This document shows, piece by piece, positions 52,675 to 61,976 of a stretch of 64,000 nucleotides of DNA (positions within the stretch are counted from its first letter, which is position 1; every line of letters begins with the position of its first letter). The notes beneath the pieces were generated by a model. The model was not told the DNA's origin and did no database searches. It was given only the letters and a program-made list of their open reading frames with translations. Source of the stretch: Flavobacteriales bacterium (GTDB taxonomy: Bacteria; Bacteroidota; Bacteroidia; Flavobacteriales_F; PHOS-HE28); NCBI GenBank assembly GCA_013360395.1, contig JABWBQ010000007.1, positions 1 to 64,000 on the forward strand, written 5' to 3'. Position numbers and translations under genes: made by a program.

Positions 52675-53744
52675 GGGTCCTGGGCATGGTGCCGATGGTC
52701 GCCGCATGGTCCCTTGCGGGCTGTGGCAACGGCGATGGGAATGGGATGGGCGGGGGTCCGTCGGGCCCCATGGCGGTGCAGGTGCATGTGCTGGCACCGA
52801 CGCCCCTGGAGGACGGGTTCACCGCCAGCGGCACCCTGGTGGCCAACGAATCCGTGGCGCTGCAGAGCGAGGTGAGCGGCCGCATCACGCAGATCGGTTT
52901 TGAGGAGGGCGGGCGCGTATCGGCCGGGCAGGTGCTGCTGCGCATCGACGACGACGACCTGCAGGCGCAACTGCGCAAGGCCGAGGCCGAGCTGCAGCTG
53001 GCGCAGGTCACCGAGGAGCGCCAGGCGCGGCTCCTGGAGGCCAAGGGCATCAGCCAGGAGGCCTTTGACGCCACACGGACGGAGCGCACCGGCAGGGAGG
53101 CCGCGGTGGACAACCTGCGGGCCCTGCTGGACAAGTACACCGTGCGCGCGCCCTTCAGCGGCACCATCGGCCTGCGCCGGGTGAGCCCCGGAGGGTACGT
53201 GGCGCCCGGCACGGTGATCGCGACGCTCGTGCAGGCCGATCCGATCAAGGTGGACTTCGCGGTGCCCGAGCGCCATGCGCGCCGCCTGCGCCCGGGCGGC
53301 ACGGTGGACCTCACCGTGGAGGGCGACACGGCGCACTGGACGGCCGTGGTGTATGCCGGAGAGGCCGACGTGGACCCCGGCACGCGCAGCATCAGCATAC
53401 GGGCGCGATGCCCCAACCCCGATGGGCGGCTCACACCGGGCGGCTATGCCCGGGTGGAAGTACGCCTGGGCACCATCGCCGATGCGCTTGTGGTCCCGTC
53501 GGACGCGCTGGTGCCCGACATCGGCGGGGAGAAGGTGATGCTGATGAAGGGCGGCAAGGCCCGCAGCGCGCGGGTACGCTCCGGGATCCGGACGGAGACC
53601 GCCGTGCAGATCTTCGGCGATGTACGGCCCGGCGATACGGTCATCACCAGCGCCCTGCTGGCGGTAAGGGATGGAATGGCGGTGCGGCCGGCGGAAAGAA
53701 AGCGCTCACCGAACGCGGGCGCCCGGAAAATGCAAGAGCCGTAG
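52671..53744 (+). CDS. RND efflux periplasmic adaptor (MFP), lipoprotein
   Basis: This is a 357-residue membrane-fusion protein of the RND type. The N-terminus MVPMVAAWSLAGC is a lipoprotein signal with the lipid-bearing cysteine at residue 18. The biotinyl-lipoyl-like halves (VALQSEVSGRITQIGFEEGGRVSAGQVLLRID and YTVRAPFSGTIGLRRVSPGGYVAPG) flank a coiled-coil hairpin with LRKAEAELQLAQ. A beta-barrel and a membrane-proximal domain follow. It links the inner membrane pump to the TolC channel. ATG 52671 overlaps the marR stop. Confidence 0.92.
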   Translation: MRVLGMVPMVAAWSLAGCGNGDGNGMGGGPSGPMAVQVHVLAPTPLEDGFTASGTLVANESVALQSEVSGRITQIGFEEGGRVSAGQVLLRIDDDDLQAQLRKAEAELQLAQVTEERQARLLEAKGISQEAFDATRTERTGREAAVDNLRALLDKYTVRAPFSGTIGLRRVSPGGYVAPGTVIATLVQADPIKVDFAVPERHARRLRPGGTVDLTVEGDTAHWTAVVYAGEADVDPGTRSISIRARCPNPDGRLTPGGYARVEVRLGTIADALVVPSDALVPDIGGEKVMLMKGGKARSARVRSGIRTETAVQIFGDVRPGDTVITSALLAVRDGMAVRPAERKRSPNAGARKMQEP

Positions 53745-53836
53745 TGCATGTTCATGATCCACTTGTTCCGGAACGACGGCAAGGTGGGCACCACGACCCG
53801 TCCGTGGGCATGGCGCGTGGGAAGGGGACACGCCCG

Positions 53837-53957
53837 GAATGAAGAATGATCAATGAAGAATGAAGAATGTAGAATGTAGAAGGCCGATTGTTGAACTGGA
53901 GCGGAGCCCGCAGCCTTCGCAGGATCGATTCCATTCACTATTGACCATTCGTCATTC
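53837..53957. repeat. Heptamer palindromic repeat between MFP and RND genes
   Basis: Six GAATGAA-like heptamers run from 53837 to 53879. The arm 53932-53957 is the reverse complement of 53837-53862 with 21 of 26 positions matching. The loop of about 70 bases has no ORF. It is the only long gap in the efflux operon (230 bases). In the message it would form a long hairpin between the adaptor and the pump genes. The construction matches the elements in the SUF cluster, with different units. Confidence 0.8.
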
Positions 53958-53974
53958 ACGCTGAGCGCATCAGT

Positions 53975-56900
53975 ATGAACATCAGCTCCCTCTCCATCGA
54001 GCGGCCCGTCCTGGCGACGGTGATCTCCATCCTGCTCGTGCTGTTCGGGGTGATCGGGCTGCTGTTCCTCGGGGTGCGCGAATACCCCAGCGTGGACCCG
54101 CCGGTGATCACCGTCACCACCAACTACCCCGGTGCCAACGCCGACGTGATCGAGAGCCAGATCACCGAGATCCTGGAGGAGAGCATCAACGGCATCGCGG
54201 GCATCCGCACCCTGAGCAGCATCAGCACCGACGGGCGGAGCACCATCACCGTGGAGTTCGAACTGGACCGCGACCTGGAGGGTGCGGCCAACGACGTGCG
54301 CGACCGGGTGAGCCGGGCGGTGCGGAACCTGCCGCAGGACGCCGATCCGCCCATCGTGGTGAAGAGCGACGCGGACAGCAGTCCGATCATCTCCATGACC
54401 ATCCAGAGCGACCAGCGCAGCCTGCTGGAGCTCACCGAGATCGCGACCAACGACTTCAAGGAGCGGCTGCAGACCATCCCCGGGGTGAGCGAGATCAACA
54501 TCTGGGGCGAGAAGAAGTACAGCATGAAGCTCCTGCTGGACCCGGCGCGGATGGCCGGCCACGGCATCACCCCGGGCGATGTGCGCACGGCGTTGCAGCG
54601 CGAGAACGTGGAGCTGCCCAGCGGCCGCATCGAGGGCTACCGCACCGAGCTCACGATCCGCACCATGGGCCGGCTGACCACCCCCGCGCAGTTCAACGAC
54701 CTGATCCTGCGCGACGCGGGCGGCACCGTGGTGCGCCTGCGCGATGTGGGGCGTGCCGAGCTGCTGCCCGAGAACGAGCGCAGCCTGCTGCGTGGCAATG
54801 GCGCGGTGCCGCAGGTGGCCGTGGCCGTCACCCCGCAACCCGGCAGCAACTACATCGCCATCGCCGACGCCTTCCACGAACGGGTGGAGCGCATCAAGAA
54901 GGAGATGCCGGACGACCTGCGGTACACCGTGGCGCTGGACACCACCACGGGCATCCGCAAGGCCATCACCGAGGTGGAGGAGACCATCCTGATCGCCTTC
55001 GTACTGGTGCTGCTGATCATCTTCCTGTTCCTGCGGGACTGGCGCACCACGCTGATCCCGGTGATCGCTATCCCCATCTCGCTGATCGGGGCCTTCTTCA
55101 TCATGTACGTCGCCGGCTTCAGCATCAACATCCTCACCCTGCTGGCCGTGCTGCTGGCCACGGGCATCGTGGTGGACGATGCGATCGTGGTGCTGGAGAA
55201 CATCTACGCCAAGATCGAGCGGGGCATGGACCCGGTTCGTGCCGGCCACGAGGGGAGCCGGGAGATCACCATGGCCATCGTCAGCATCACCATCACCCTG
55301 GCCGTGGTGTTCCTACCGGTGATCTTCCTGAGCGGGCTCACCGGCCGTCTTTTCCGCGAGTTCGGCGTCACCGTGGCCGGGGCGGTCATCATCAGTGCCG
55401 TGGTCAGCTTGACGCTCACCCCCATGATGAGCGCCCGCTTCCTGCGTGCCCGGCATCGGCGGAGCCGGTTCCACCAGGCGGGCGAGCGCTTCCTGAACCG
55501 CCTCACCGAGGGTTACGGGCGGTCGCTCCGGCGCTTCATGGCCGTGCGGTGGACGGCGTGGGCGATCATGGCCGTGAGCACGGGACTGATCTTCCTGGTG
55601 GGCGGGCAGCTGCGCAGCGAACTGGCGCCCATGGAGGACAAGAGCCGCTTCATGGTGATGAGCACCGCACCCGAGGGCACGAGCTTCGAGATGATGAACG
55701 ACTACCTGACGGACATCATCACCACCGTGGACACCCTGCCCGAGCGCGAGGCCCTGCTCAGCGTCACCGCGCCCAGCTTCGGATCGGCCACGAGCGCCAA
55801 CGCGGGGTTCGTCCGGGTGACGCTGGTGCAGCCCGACCGGCGCACGCGCACCCAGGACCAGCTGGCCAGGCAGGTGATGGCACAGGTGCAGCGGCACAAC
55901 ATGGCCCGCACCTTCGTGATCCAGGAGGCCACCATCGGCGGTGGGCGCGGTGCCAACCTGCCGGTGCAGTACGTGATCCAGGCCCCCGATTTCGAGCGCC
56001 TGCGGGCGGTGATCCCGACCTTCATGGAGGCGGTGGACCAGGACCCGACCTTCCGGCTGAGCGACCTGAACCTCAAGTTCAACAAGCCCGAGATGCGTGT
56101 GGAAGTGGACCGGGACCGCGCGCGTGCCCTGGGGGTCAGCATGAGGGACGTGGCCGAGACGCTCCAACTCTACTTCAGCGGCCAGCGCTATGGGTACTTC
56201 ATCCACAAAGGCAAGCAGTACCAGGTGATCGGCCAGGCCACGCGCAGCGACCGTGATGCGCCGGTGGACCTGGGCAAGGCACAGGTGCGCAACGACAAGG
56301 GCGAGCTCATCCGGCTGGACAACCTGGTGCGGCTCACCGAGGAGAGCGCCCCGCCGCAGCTCTTCCGGTACAACCGCTACGTGAGCGCCACCGTCAGCGC
56401 CGCACCCGCCGAGGGCCGCACCATCGGCGACGGCATCGCCGCCATGGACCGCATCGCCGACCGGGTGTTGGACGACAGCTTCAGCACCGACCTGGCCGGC
56501 GAGAGCAAGGAGTTCGCCGAGAGCGGCAGCAGCCTGCTGTTCGCCTTCGCCCTGGCCCTGGTGCTGGTCTTCCTCATCCTGGCCGCCCAGTTCGAGAGCT
56601 GGGTGGACCCCATGGTGATCATGTTCACCGTGCCGCTGGCCATGACCGGAGCCGTGCTCTCCCTGTGGCTGGGCGGCCACACGCTGAACATCTTCAGCAA
56701 GATCGGCATCATCGTGCTCATCGGCCTGGTCACCAAGAACGGCATCCTCATCGTGGAGTTCGCCAACCAGCGCAAGGAGCACGGTCTGCGCAAGACCGAC
56801 GCGGTGATCGATGCCGCCACCCAGCGCCTGCGCCCGATCCTGATGACCACGCTGGCCATGGTGCTCGGGGTGCTGCCCATCGCCCTGGGCCTGGGCGCCG

Positions 56901-57076
56901 CCGCCAAGAGCCGCGTCCCCATGGGCGTCGTCATCATCGGCGGCCTGCTCTTCTCGCTCGTGCTCACCCTGTACGTGGTGCCCGCGCTGTACAGCTACAT
57001 GAGCAGGGAGACCCGGGGCGCGGCACCGGGCGGAGCGGGCGGCACGGATGCAGGACCACCGATCACAGCGCCATGA
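53975..57076 (+). CDS. RND-family (HAE1-type) efflux transporter permease
   Basis: This 1033-residue inner-membrane proton-driven pump has an N-terminal TM helix (IERPVLATVISILLVLFGVIGL), two large periplasmic loops, the twofold set of 12 helices, and the TM4 proton-relay region TGIVVDDAIVVLENIY, whose two aspartates are typical of the family. The PPGI-like loops are conserved in FRDWRTTLIPVIAIPISLIGAFFI. The C-terminus overlaps the TolC gene start by ATGA. It likely exports drugs or other toxic compounds; the substrate is unknown. Confidence 0.95.
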   Translation: MNISSLSIERPVLATVISILLVLFGVIGLLFLGVREYPSVDPPVITVTTNYPGANADVIESQITEILEESINGIAGIRTLSSISTDGRSTITVEFELDRDLEGAANDVRDRVSRAVRNLPQDADPPIVVKSDADSSPIISMTIQSDQRSLLELTEIATNDFKERLQTIPGVSEINIWGEKKYSMKLLLDPARMAGHGITPGDVRTALQRENVELPSGRIEGYRTELTIRTMGRLTTPAQFNDLILRDAGGTVVRLRDVGRAELLPENERSLLRGNGAVPQVAVAVTPQPGSNYIAIADAFHERVERIKKEMPDDLRYTVALDTTTGIRKAITEVEETILIAFVLVLLIIFLFLRDWRTTLIPVIAIPISLIGAFFIMYVAGFSINILTLLAVLLATGIVVDDAIVVLENIYAKIERGMDPVRAGHEGSREITMAIVSITITLAVVFLPVIFLSGLTGRLFREFGVTVAGAVIISAVVSLTLTPMMSARFLRARHRRSRFHQAGERFLNRLTEGYGRSLRRFMAVRWTAWAIMAVSTGLIFLVGGQLRSELAPMEDKSRFMVMSTAPEGTSFEMMNDYLTDIITTVDTLPEREALLSVTAPSFGSATSANAGFVRVTLVQPDRRTRTQDQLARQVMAQVQRHNMARTFVIQEATIGGGRGANLPVQYVIQAPDFERLRAVIPTFMEAVDQDPTFRLSDLNLKFNKPEMRVEVDRDRARALGVSMRDVAETLQLYFSGQRYGYFIHKGKQYQVIGQATRSDRDAPVDLGKAQVRNDKGELIRLDNLVRLTEESAPPQLFRYNRYVSATVSAAPAEGRTIGDGIAAMDRIADRVLDDSFSTDLAGESKEFAESGSSLLFAFALALVLVFLILAAQFESWVDPMVIMFTVPLAMTGAVLSLWLGGHTLNIFSKIGIIVLIGLVTKNGILIVEFANQRKEHGLRKTDAVIDAATQRLRPILMTTLAMVLGVLPIALGLGAAAKSRVPMGVVIIGGLLFSLVLTLYVVPALYSYMSRETRGAAPGGAGGTDAGPPITAP

Positions 57077-58446
57077 AAGCCCGGATGCAGCAGCGGAAGG
57101 ACCTGCATGCGGCCGCCGGCCCGGCCCCCCGGCGGCTCCGCACCACGACCCTTCTCCCCCTCCTTCTCGTCCTGCCGGCAGCCCTGTGCACCGCCGGCCT
57201 CCGCGCACAGATGCTCTCCGCCGAGGAGGCCGTGCGCATCGCCCTGGAGGGGAACCACGGGGTGCGGTCGGCACGCCTGGAAGCCCGCAGCGCCGAGCTG
57301 CTGAACAGCCCCGGCAACGCGGGCATGCTGCCCACGTTGGACGCCGTCGGCGCGTACAGCATCGACAACAGCGCCACGAAGCAGACCTTCTTCAGCGGGG
57401 AGACGCGCGAGGCGCCCAATGCCGATCAGCGTGTGCTGGACGCCGCCGTGCAGTTGAACTGGACGGTGTTCGACGGGCTGGCGATGTTCGCCGCCAAGGG
57501 CCGCGCGGAGGCCATGGAGGAGCTCGGGCGCACGCATCTGCGGCAGCGCGTGGAGGCCACGGCCTTCGACGTGCTCGACACGTACTACCGGCTGGTGCAA
57601 CTGCGCAAGGCCATCGCGGTGCAGCGCGAGGGTGTCCGCATCTCCCAGGAGCGGCTCCGCATCACCGGAACGGGCGAGCGCCACGGAAGCATGAGCGGGC
57701 TGGACCTGGTGCAGGCGCAGCTCGACCTGGCTGCGGACAGTGCGGCCGTGCTGGACCTGCAGGAGCAGGAAGCCGTCACCGCCAGCCGCCTGAACACCCT
57801 GCTGGGCCGTGATCCGGCGACGCCTTTCGAGGTGGCCACGGAGGTGCCCGATGCGGACACCCTGGACCTGGTGCATGTTCAACAAGCGGCGCGGCAGGCC
57901 AACAGCACGCTGCAGCAGGCCCGGCAGGAGCGGATCGCGACGGACCACCGTACGCGGGAACTGCGTGGCGCACTGCTGCCGCAGGTCGACGTCTTCGCCA
58001 ACTACGGATACACTTCGAGCCGCTCGGCCGTGGGCTTCCTGCAGAGCAACCGGGCGCTCGGCCCGGACTACGGGGCGCGGGTGAGCATACCGCTGTTCCG
58101 GGGGCTCCAGGCACGCAGCGCCGTGGAGGTGGCCAAGCTGGGCCGTGAACAGGCCGCGATCGCCGAAGCGCAGGCGGAGCTCGGCCTGGAGGAGAGCGTG
58201 CTGAACGCGTGGGTCGGCTACACCACGGCCATGCAGCGGGTGGCGCTGGAGGAGCTGAACCTCCGCGGCGCGCGCCTGCAGGTGGAGGTGGCGCTGGAAG
58301 GCTATCGCATCGGGTCGCTCGCGGGCATCGAACTGCGCGAGGTGCAACTGGGGCTGGTGAACGCCGAACGCCGATCGCTGGTGGCCCGGTACGAGGCCAA
58401 GCTGGCGGAGCTCCGGCTGCGCTGGCTGGCCGGGGAGCTGGTGTGA
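57073..58446 (+). CDS. TolC-family outer membrane efflux protein
   Basis: This is a 457-residue outer-membrane channel of the TolC family. A signal peptide (to about GLRAQ) comes after a long basic leader, and ATG 57073 overlaps the permease stop. Two internally related helical halves carry LSAEEAVRIALEGNHGVRSARLEARSAE and SLAGIELREVQLGLVNAERR. The family forms a trimeric tunnel that completes the efflux complex. The operon order MarR-MFP-RND-TolC is the usual one. Confidence 0.92.
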   Translation: MKARMQQRKDLHAAAGPAPRRLRTTTLLPLLLVLPAALCTAGLRAQMLSAEEAVRIALEGNHGVRSARLEARSAELLNSPGNAGMLPTLDAVGAYSIDNSATKQTFFSGETREAPNADQRVLDAAVQLNWTVFDGLAMFAAKGRAEAMEELGRTHLRQRVEATAFDVLDTYYRLVQLRKAIAVQREGVRISQERLRITGTGERHGSMSGLDLVQAQLDLAADSAAVLDLQEQEAVTASRLNTLLGRDPATPFEVATEVPDADTLDLVHVQQAARQANSTLQQARQERIATDHRTRELRGALLPQVDVFANYGYTSSRSAVGFLQSNRALGPDYGARVSIPLFRGLQARSAVEVAKLGREQAAIAEAQAELGLEESVLNAWVGYTTAMQRVALEELNLRGARLQVEVALEGYRIGSLAGIELREVQLGLVNAERRSLVARYEAKLAELRLRWLAGELV

Positions 58447-58610
58447 CCCCGGGACCACCGACGGGCAGCAGCGCTACCCCGGACCATTCAAAGCCTTGCG
58501 CAGGGCGACCAGCCGCCGATGGTCCTCAGTGACGAATTGGCGGAGGAGCTTGTTCATGGCGGTGGCAAAGGTCGCCACGAATGCACGCGGAACCTGATCC
58601 TTGGATCAAG
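58447..58610. other. Intergenic region with a possible minus-strand gene remnant
   Basis: The minus strand holds a short open stretch of 43 codons, ending near 58478, with the protein-like sequence RAFVATFATAMNKLLRQFVT and then EDHRRLVALRKALNG. It has no start with a recognisable signal, and I know no family for it. It may be the remnant of a gene. No other feature is seen here. Confidence 0.25.
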
Positions 58611-58962
58611 TCACTCCGGTAAGTGGCCAAGGATATCAACGAGTTTACCCTTGAGTTCGGGGGATGTGGATACCGACCACCTCGGCTACCACGGAAGTAT
58701 CGATCCGAAAGTAGTCATGCACCAAGCGATGACGCATCCCGATGATCAGGTTCCATGGCACCTCGGGATGTGATGTGCGGACCTCCTTGGTGAGCATGTT
58801 CGCCGCCTCGCCGATGATCTCAATGAGCTTCACCGTACCGAAGCGGAGCATGGCATCCTCATCCAACGCCTTTTCGGAAGCACAAGCGGGATTTGCCTCA
58901 AGTTGCTCAATGGCATCCAGCATGTGCAGCAACCGGGCCTTGTCCGCCTCAGCTGCGCGCAT
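58611..58962 (-). pseudogene. HepT-like HEPN toxin, frameshifted near its C-terminus
   Basis: The open frame (58645-58962) gives 105 residues of a DUF86/HepT-type HEPN protein with the RX4HXY motif R77...H82-D-Y84 (RHRLVHDYF). Members are RNases or AMP-modified toxins held in check by the MNT partner. The frame ends IHIPRTQG and a stop. If one base of the G5 run at 58659-58663 is removed, the frame continues IHIPELKGKLVDILGHLPE and stops at 58611, giving a normal length of 116 residues and the conserved D/E-L-x-x-x-L-x-x-I-L end. It is therefore either a real frameshift or a homopolymer error. It overlaps the MNT gene by 14 bases. Confidence 0.75.
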
Positions 58963-59245
58963 AGATCAGTTGCTTGTCCCGGTCCACGAAGGATCTCACA
59001 TAAGGGCTCAGTGCCTTGGTGGTCACCAGGTCCACACGACGGTTCAGCAGGGCTTCGATGTCGAGGCCCATTTGGATGAAGTGCAGTCCGATGGGCTTGG
59101 AATGGTCCAGTTCCACCAGGATGTCCACGTCACTTTCCGCATCCGCCACGCCCCGGGCGAACGACCCGAACAAATGGGCCTGTTTCACGGGCTGTTCGGC
59201 GAAATACGCGCGTAGCATGGCCAAGGATCCCTCATCAAGCTTCAT
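58949..59245 (-). CDS. MntA-type minimal nucleotidyltransferase (antitoxin partner)
   Basis: This 98-residue protein has the nucleotidyltransferase signature GSX10DXD as GSFARGVADAESDVD, followed by ILVEL and the third acidic residue in NRRVDLVTT. In HepT-MntA pairs it adenylylates the HepT toxin. The order antitoxin then toxin with overlap is the usual one for the pair. ATG 59245 is chosen because the conserved part starts right after it; codons upstream in the same frame do not match the family. Confidence 0.85.
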   Translation of the reverse strand: MKLDEGSLAMLRAYFAEQPVKQAHLFGSFARGVADAESDVDILVELDHSKPIGLHFIQMGLDIEALLNRRVDLVTTKALSPYVRSFVDRDKQLIYARS

Positions 59246-59446
59246 GTTACGAAGATAGTGAGGCCGTAAGAAAGAAGCGGCGACCTGGCATCGGTGCGAA
59301 CGGTAAAAGCGCCAGTCCTGTTTCACCCTTTCACCTTGAGACCGGTTCTTTGTCACAGAAGGAGTAGGTGCTGACCCTGATCGTATTGGCAACATCATTT
59401 CTTATCACTTTGGTTTTTCGAACATATCCCACCGACCCAAGCAACC

Positions 59447-60007
59447 ATGACCAAGCGCGAACAGAACAGGTTGATCCGCAACAGGATCGAAGCCGGCGCG
59501 AGCGCCCAGCAGGTGTATGACGAATTGCATGGGAACAGCCACGTTCCGGATGAACGGTTGGCGGAGCGCATTCGGGAGGTGCCCACCCTGGCGCGGCGTC
59601 GGAAGTACAAGGCAGGACATGTGGCGCTGATGGTGCTGCTCGGCTTGGCGGCGGTGTTGGGGCTCATCCTGGGATCGGCCCAGAACATGCGGGGGGTGGA
59701 CTGGTTCATTTTGGCCCTATTCGTGGTGGGGTGCATTGCCTGTGTGGTGGGCTTGGCCCTGCACCGGGGGAAGGCGTACTATTGGACCTCCGGTGTGTGC
59801 TACCTGTTAGTCTTTGTCAGCATCAATGCGAATTGGGCCGGTCCGGAATGGGTCGTCGTCCCGCTGTGGATCACGATGGTGGCCGTTTTTTTCCTTTGCC
59901 TCTACCTGCGAACGCACGTGCTGACCAGGTACATCGTCATCAAGGAGCCGTACAAGAACGAAGCCGGCGAGGCGCGTCTGAAGAGCGTGGTCCGGTTCGA
60001 GGACTGA
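59447..60007 (+). CDS. Membrane protein of unknown function
   Basis: This 186-residue protein has a cytoplasmic N-terminal part of about 55 residues (IRNRIEAGASAQQVYDELHGNS, a likely helical region) and four transmembrane helices between ~58 and ~157. It ends with a polar tail. I do not recognise the family. Base composition is somewhat lower in GC than its neighbours. There is an AT-rich upstream region with TTGGTTTTTCGAAC but no exact -7 match. Confidence 0.65.
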   Translation: MTKREQNRLIRNRIEAGASAQQVYDELHGNSHVPDERLAERIREVPTLARRRKYKAGHVALMVLLGLAAVLGLILGSAQNMRGVDWFILALFVVGCIACVVGLALHRGKAYYWTSGVCYLLVFVSINANWAGPEWVVVPLWITMVAVFFLCLYLRTHVLTRYIVIKEPYKNEAGEARLKSVVRFED

Positions 60008-60017
60008 ACCCCGCCGA

Positions 60018-61829
60018 TCAATTCGTGAACGGTCCCTGAGGGCCCAGGCTGCGCATCAGCACCTCGGCCTTCTTCGCGCCGATCTCCTGCGCCACCTCCT
60101 CCGCCTTGGCCTCGCGGATGCCCTGGATGGAGCCGAAGCGCGTGAGCAGCTTCTGCGCGGTGGCGGGCCCGATGCCGGGGATGTCCTCCAGGCCGGTGCG
60201 CACGATGCGTTTGCTGCGCTTGCCGCGGTGGTGCGTGATGCCGAAGCGGTGTGCCTCGTTGCGCATGTGCTGGATCAGCCGCAGGCTACTGCTGCGCTTG
60301 TCGATGTGCAGCGGGTAGGGGTCGCCGGGGAAGAAGATCTCCTCCAGGTTCTTGGCGATGCCCACCAGGGCCACCTTGCCGCGCAGGCCCAGGCGGTCGA
60401 AGACGTTGAGCGCGGCGTGCAGCTGGCCCTTGCCGCCGTCGATCACCACCAATTGCGGCAACGGTTCGCCCTCGGTGAGCAGGCGGGCGTACCGCCGTTC
60501 CACGGCCTCCTCCATGCTGGCGAAATCATCGGGGCCCTGCACGGTGCGGATGTTGAAGTGGCGGTAGTCCTTCTTGCTGGGCTTGGCGTCCTTGAACACC
60601 ACGCAGGCGCTCACCGGATCGGTGCCCTGGGTGTTGCTGTTGTCGAAGCATTCAATGTGGCGCGGCAGCTCGGTGAGCCGCAGGTCCTGCTTCAACTGCT
60701 CCAGGATGCGGTCGGTGGCGGCCTCGGGGTCCACCAGCGCCTCCTGCTTCTGCTTCTCCAGCATGAAGTAGTTGGCGTTACGCTCGCCCATTTCCAGTAA
60801 GTGCTTCTTGTCGCCGCGCTGGGGCACGGTGAAGGCCAGTCCCGGCATCTCGATCCCCGGGTCCATGGGCACCACGGCCTCGGGCGCGTTGCTGCGGAAG
60901 CGCTGCCGCAGCTCGGCGATGGCGTATTGCAGCACCTCCTCATCGGGCTCGTCCAGGCGCCGTTTCAGCTCCACCGTCACGCCGTGCACCACCGCGCCGT
61001 CGATCACGCGCATGTAGTTCACGAAGGTGCTCTGCGTGTTGCGCGCCAGGCCGAACACGTCCACATCGCCCACGGTGGGGCTCACCACGGTGCTGCGCGC
61101 CTGGTACTTCTCCAACTGTTCGATCTGCACGCGCATCTCCTCCGCCTGCTCGAACTCCAACTTTTCCGCGTGGACCTGCATCTGCTCCTTCAGCAGCCGC
61201 ACCACGCCGCCGATGCGGCCCTTGAGCACCTGCCGTGCCTGCGCCACCTTGGCGTCGTAGTCCTCCTCGCTCTGCAGGCCTTCGCACGGCCCGCGGCAAT
61301 TGCCCATGTGCCATTCCAGGCAGCGCTTGTACTTGCCCTTGGCCACGTTCTCCGGGCTGAGGTCGTAGTTGCAGGTGCGCAGCTTGTACAGCTTGTGCAC
61401 CAGCTTCAGGGCGGTGTGCATGGCGCCCGCCGAGGCGAACGGCCCGATGTACTCCGAGCCATCGTCCACCGGGTTACGCATGCCCTCGATCCGCGGATAA
61501 TGCTCGTTGCGGATGCGGATCCAGGGATAGCTCTTGTCGTCGCGCAGCAGGATGTTGTAGCGCGGCTGGAACTCCTTGATCAGCGAATTCTCCAGCAACA
61601 GCGCGTCATACGGCGTGCTGGTGAGGATGGTGCGCAGGTCCGCGATCTTGCTCACCAACAGGCGCGTCTTGCCGTCGGGGTGGTTCTTGGCGAAGTAGCT
61701 GCCCACGCGGCTGCGCAGGCTGGTGGCCTTGCCCACGTAGAGGATCTTCCCCTCGCTGTCGAAGAACTGGTACACGCCCGGTGCATGGGGCAGCAGGCGC
61801 ACCTTGTCGCGGACATCGAGGGCGTTCAT
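60018..61829 (-). CDS. uvrC: Excinuclease ABC subunit C
   Basis: UvrC is a 603-residue nuclease that makes the two cuts around a DNA lesion in nucleotide excision repair. The N-terminal GIY-YIG domain shows PGVYQFF and ILYVGKAT. The Cys cluster CNYDLSPENVAKGKYKRCLEW with GNCRGPC follows. The UVR domain (LLKEQMQVHAEKLEFEQAEEM), the RNase-H-like endonuclease region with CFDNSNTQG, and a helix-hairpin-helix end (LEDIPGIGPATAQKLL) are complete. ATG 61829 fits the family start; a -7 box lies 19 bases upstream. Confidence 0.95.
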   Translation of the reverse strand: MNALDVRDKVRLLPHAPGVYQFFDSEGKILYVGKATSLRSRVGSYFAKNHPDGKTRLLVSKIADLRTILTSTPYDALLLENSLIKEFQPRYNILLRDDKSYPWIRIRNEHYPRIEGMRNPVDDGSEYIGPFASAGAMHTALKLVHKLYKLRTCNYDLSPENVAKGKYKRCLEWHMGNCRGPCEGLQSEEDYDAKVAQARQVLKGRIGGVVRLLKEQMQVHAEKLEFEQAEEMRVQIEQLEKYQARSTVVSPTVGDVDVFGLARNTQSTFVNYMRVIDGAVVHGVTVELKRRLDEPDEEVLQYAIAELRQRFRSNAPEAVVPMDPGIEMPGLAFTVPQRGDKKHLLEMGERNANYFMLEKQKQEALVDPEAATDRILEQLKQDLRLTELPRHIECFDNSNTQGTDPVSACVVFKDAKPSKKDYRHFNIRTVQGPDDFASMEEAVERRYARLLTEGEPLPQLVVIDGGKGQLHAALNVFDRLGLRGKVALVGIAKNLEEIFFPGDPYPLHIDKRSSSLRLIQHMRNEAHRFGITHHRGKRSKRIVRTGLEDIPGIGPATAQKLLTRFGSIQGIREAKAEEVAQEIGAKKAEVLMRSLGPQGPFTN

Positions 61830-61848
61830 CGGGTTTCCGGGGAAGTTG

Positions 61849-61856
61849 CAAAGGTA
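61849..61856 (-). promoter_or_regulatory. -7 promoter element of uvrC
   Basis: On the minus strand it reads TACCTTTG, an exact TAnnTTTG match. It lies 19 bases before ATG 61829. Confidence 0.55.
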
Positions 61857-61976
61857 CCGGGGACGCGGGTGTGGGAAGGAGCGGATGCCAAGGCCCCCGC
61901 GGGGGATCGGCGCAGGAGCGTACAACGATGGAGAGGTCCTTCCCCCTACCTTGGCCGCCTTCAGCAATCACCCGCC

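Noticed and set aside
53837-53880. CRISPR-like array from the GAATGAA heptamers
   Set aside because: Units are contiguous 7-mers without spacers, with an inverted partner, and there are no cas genes.
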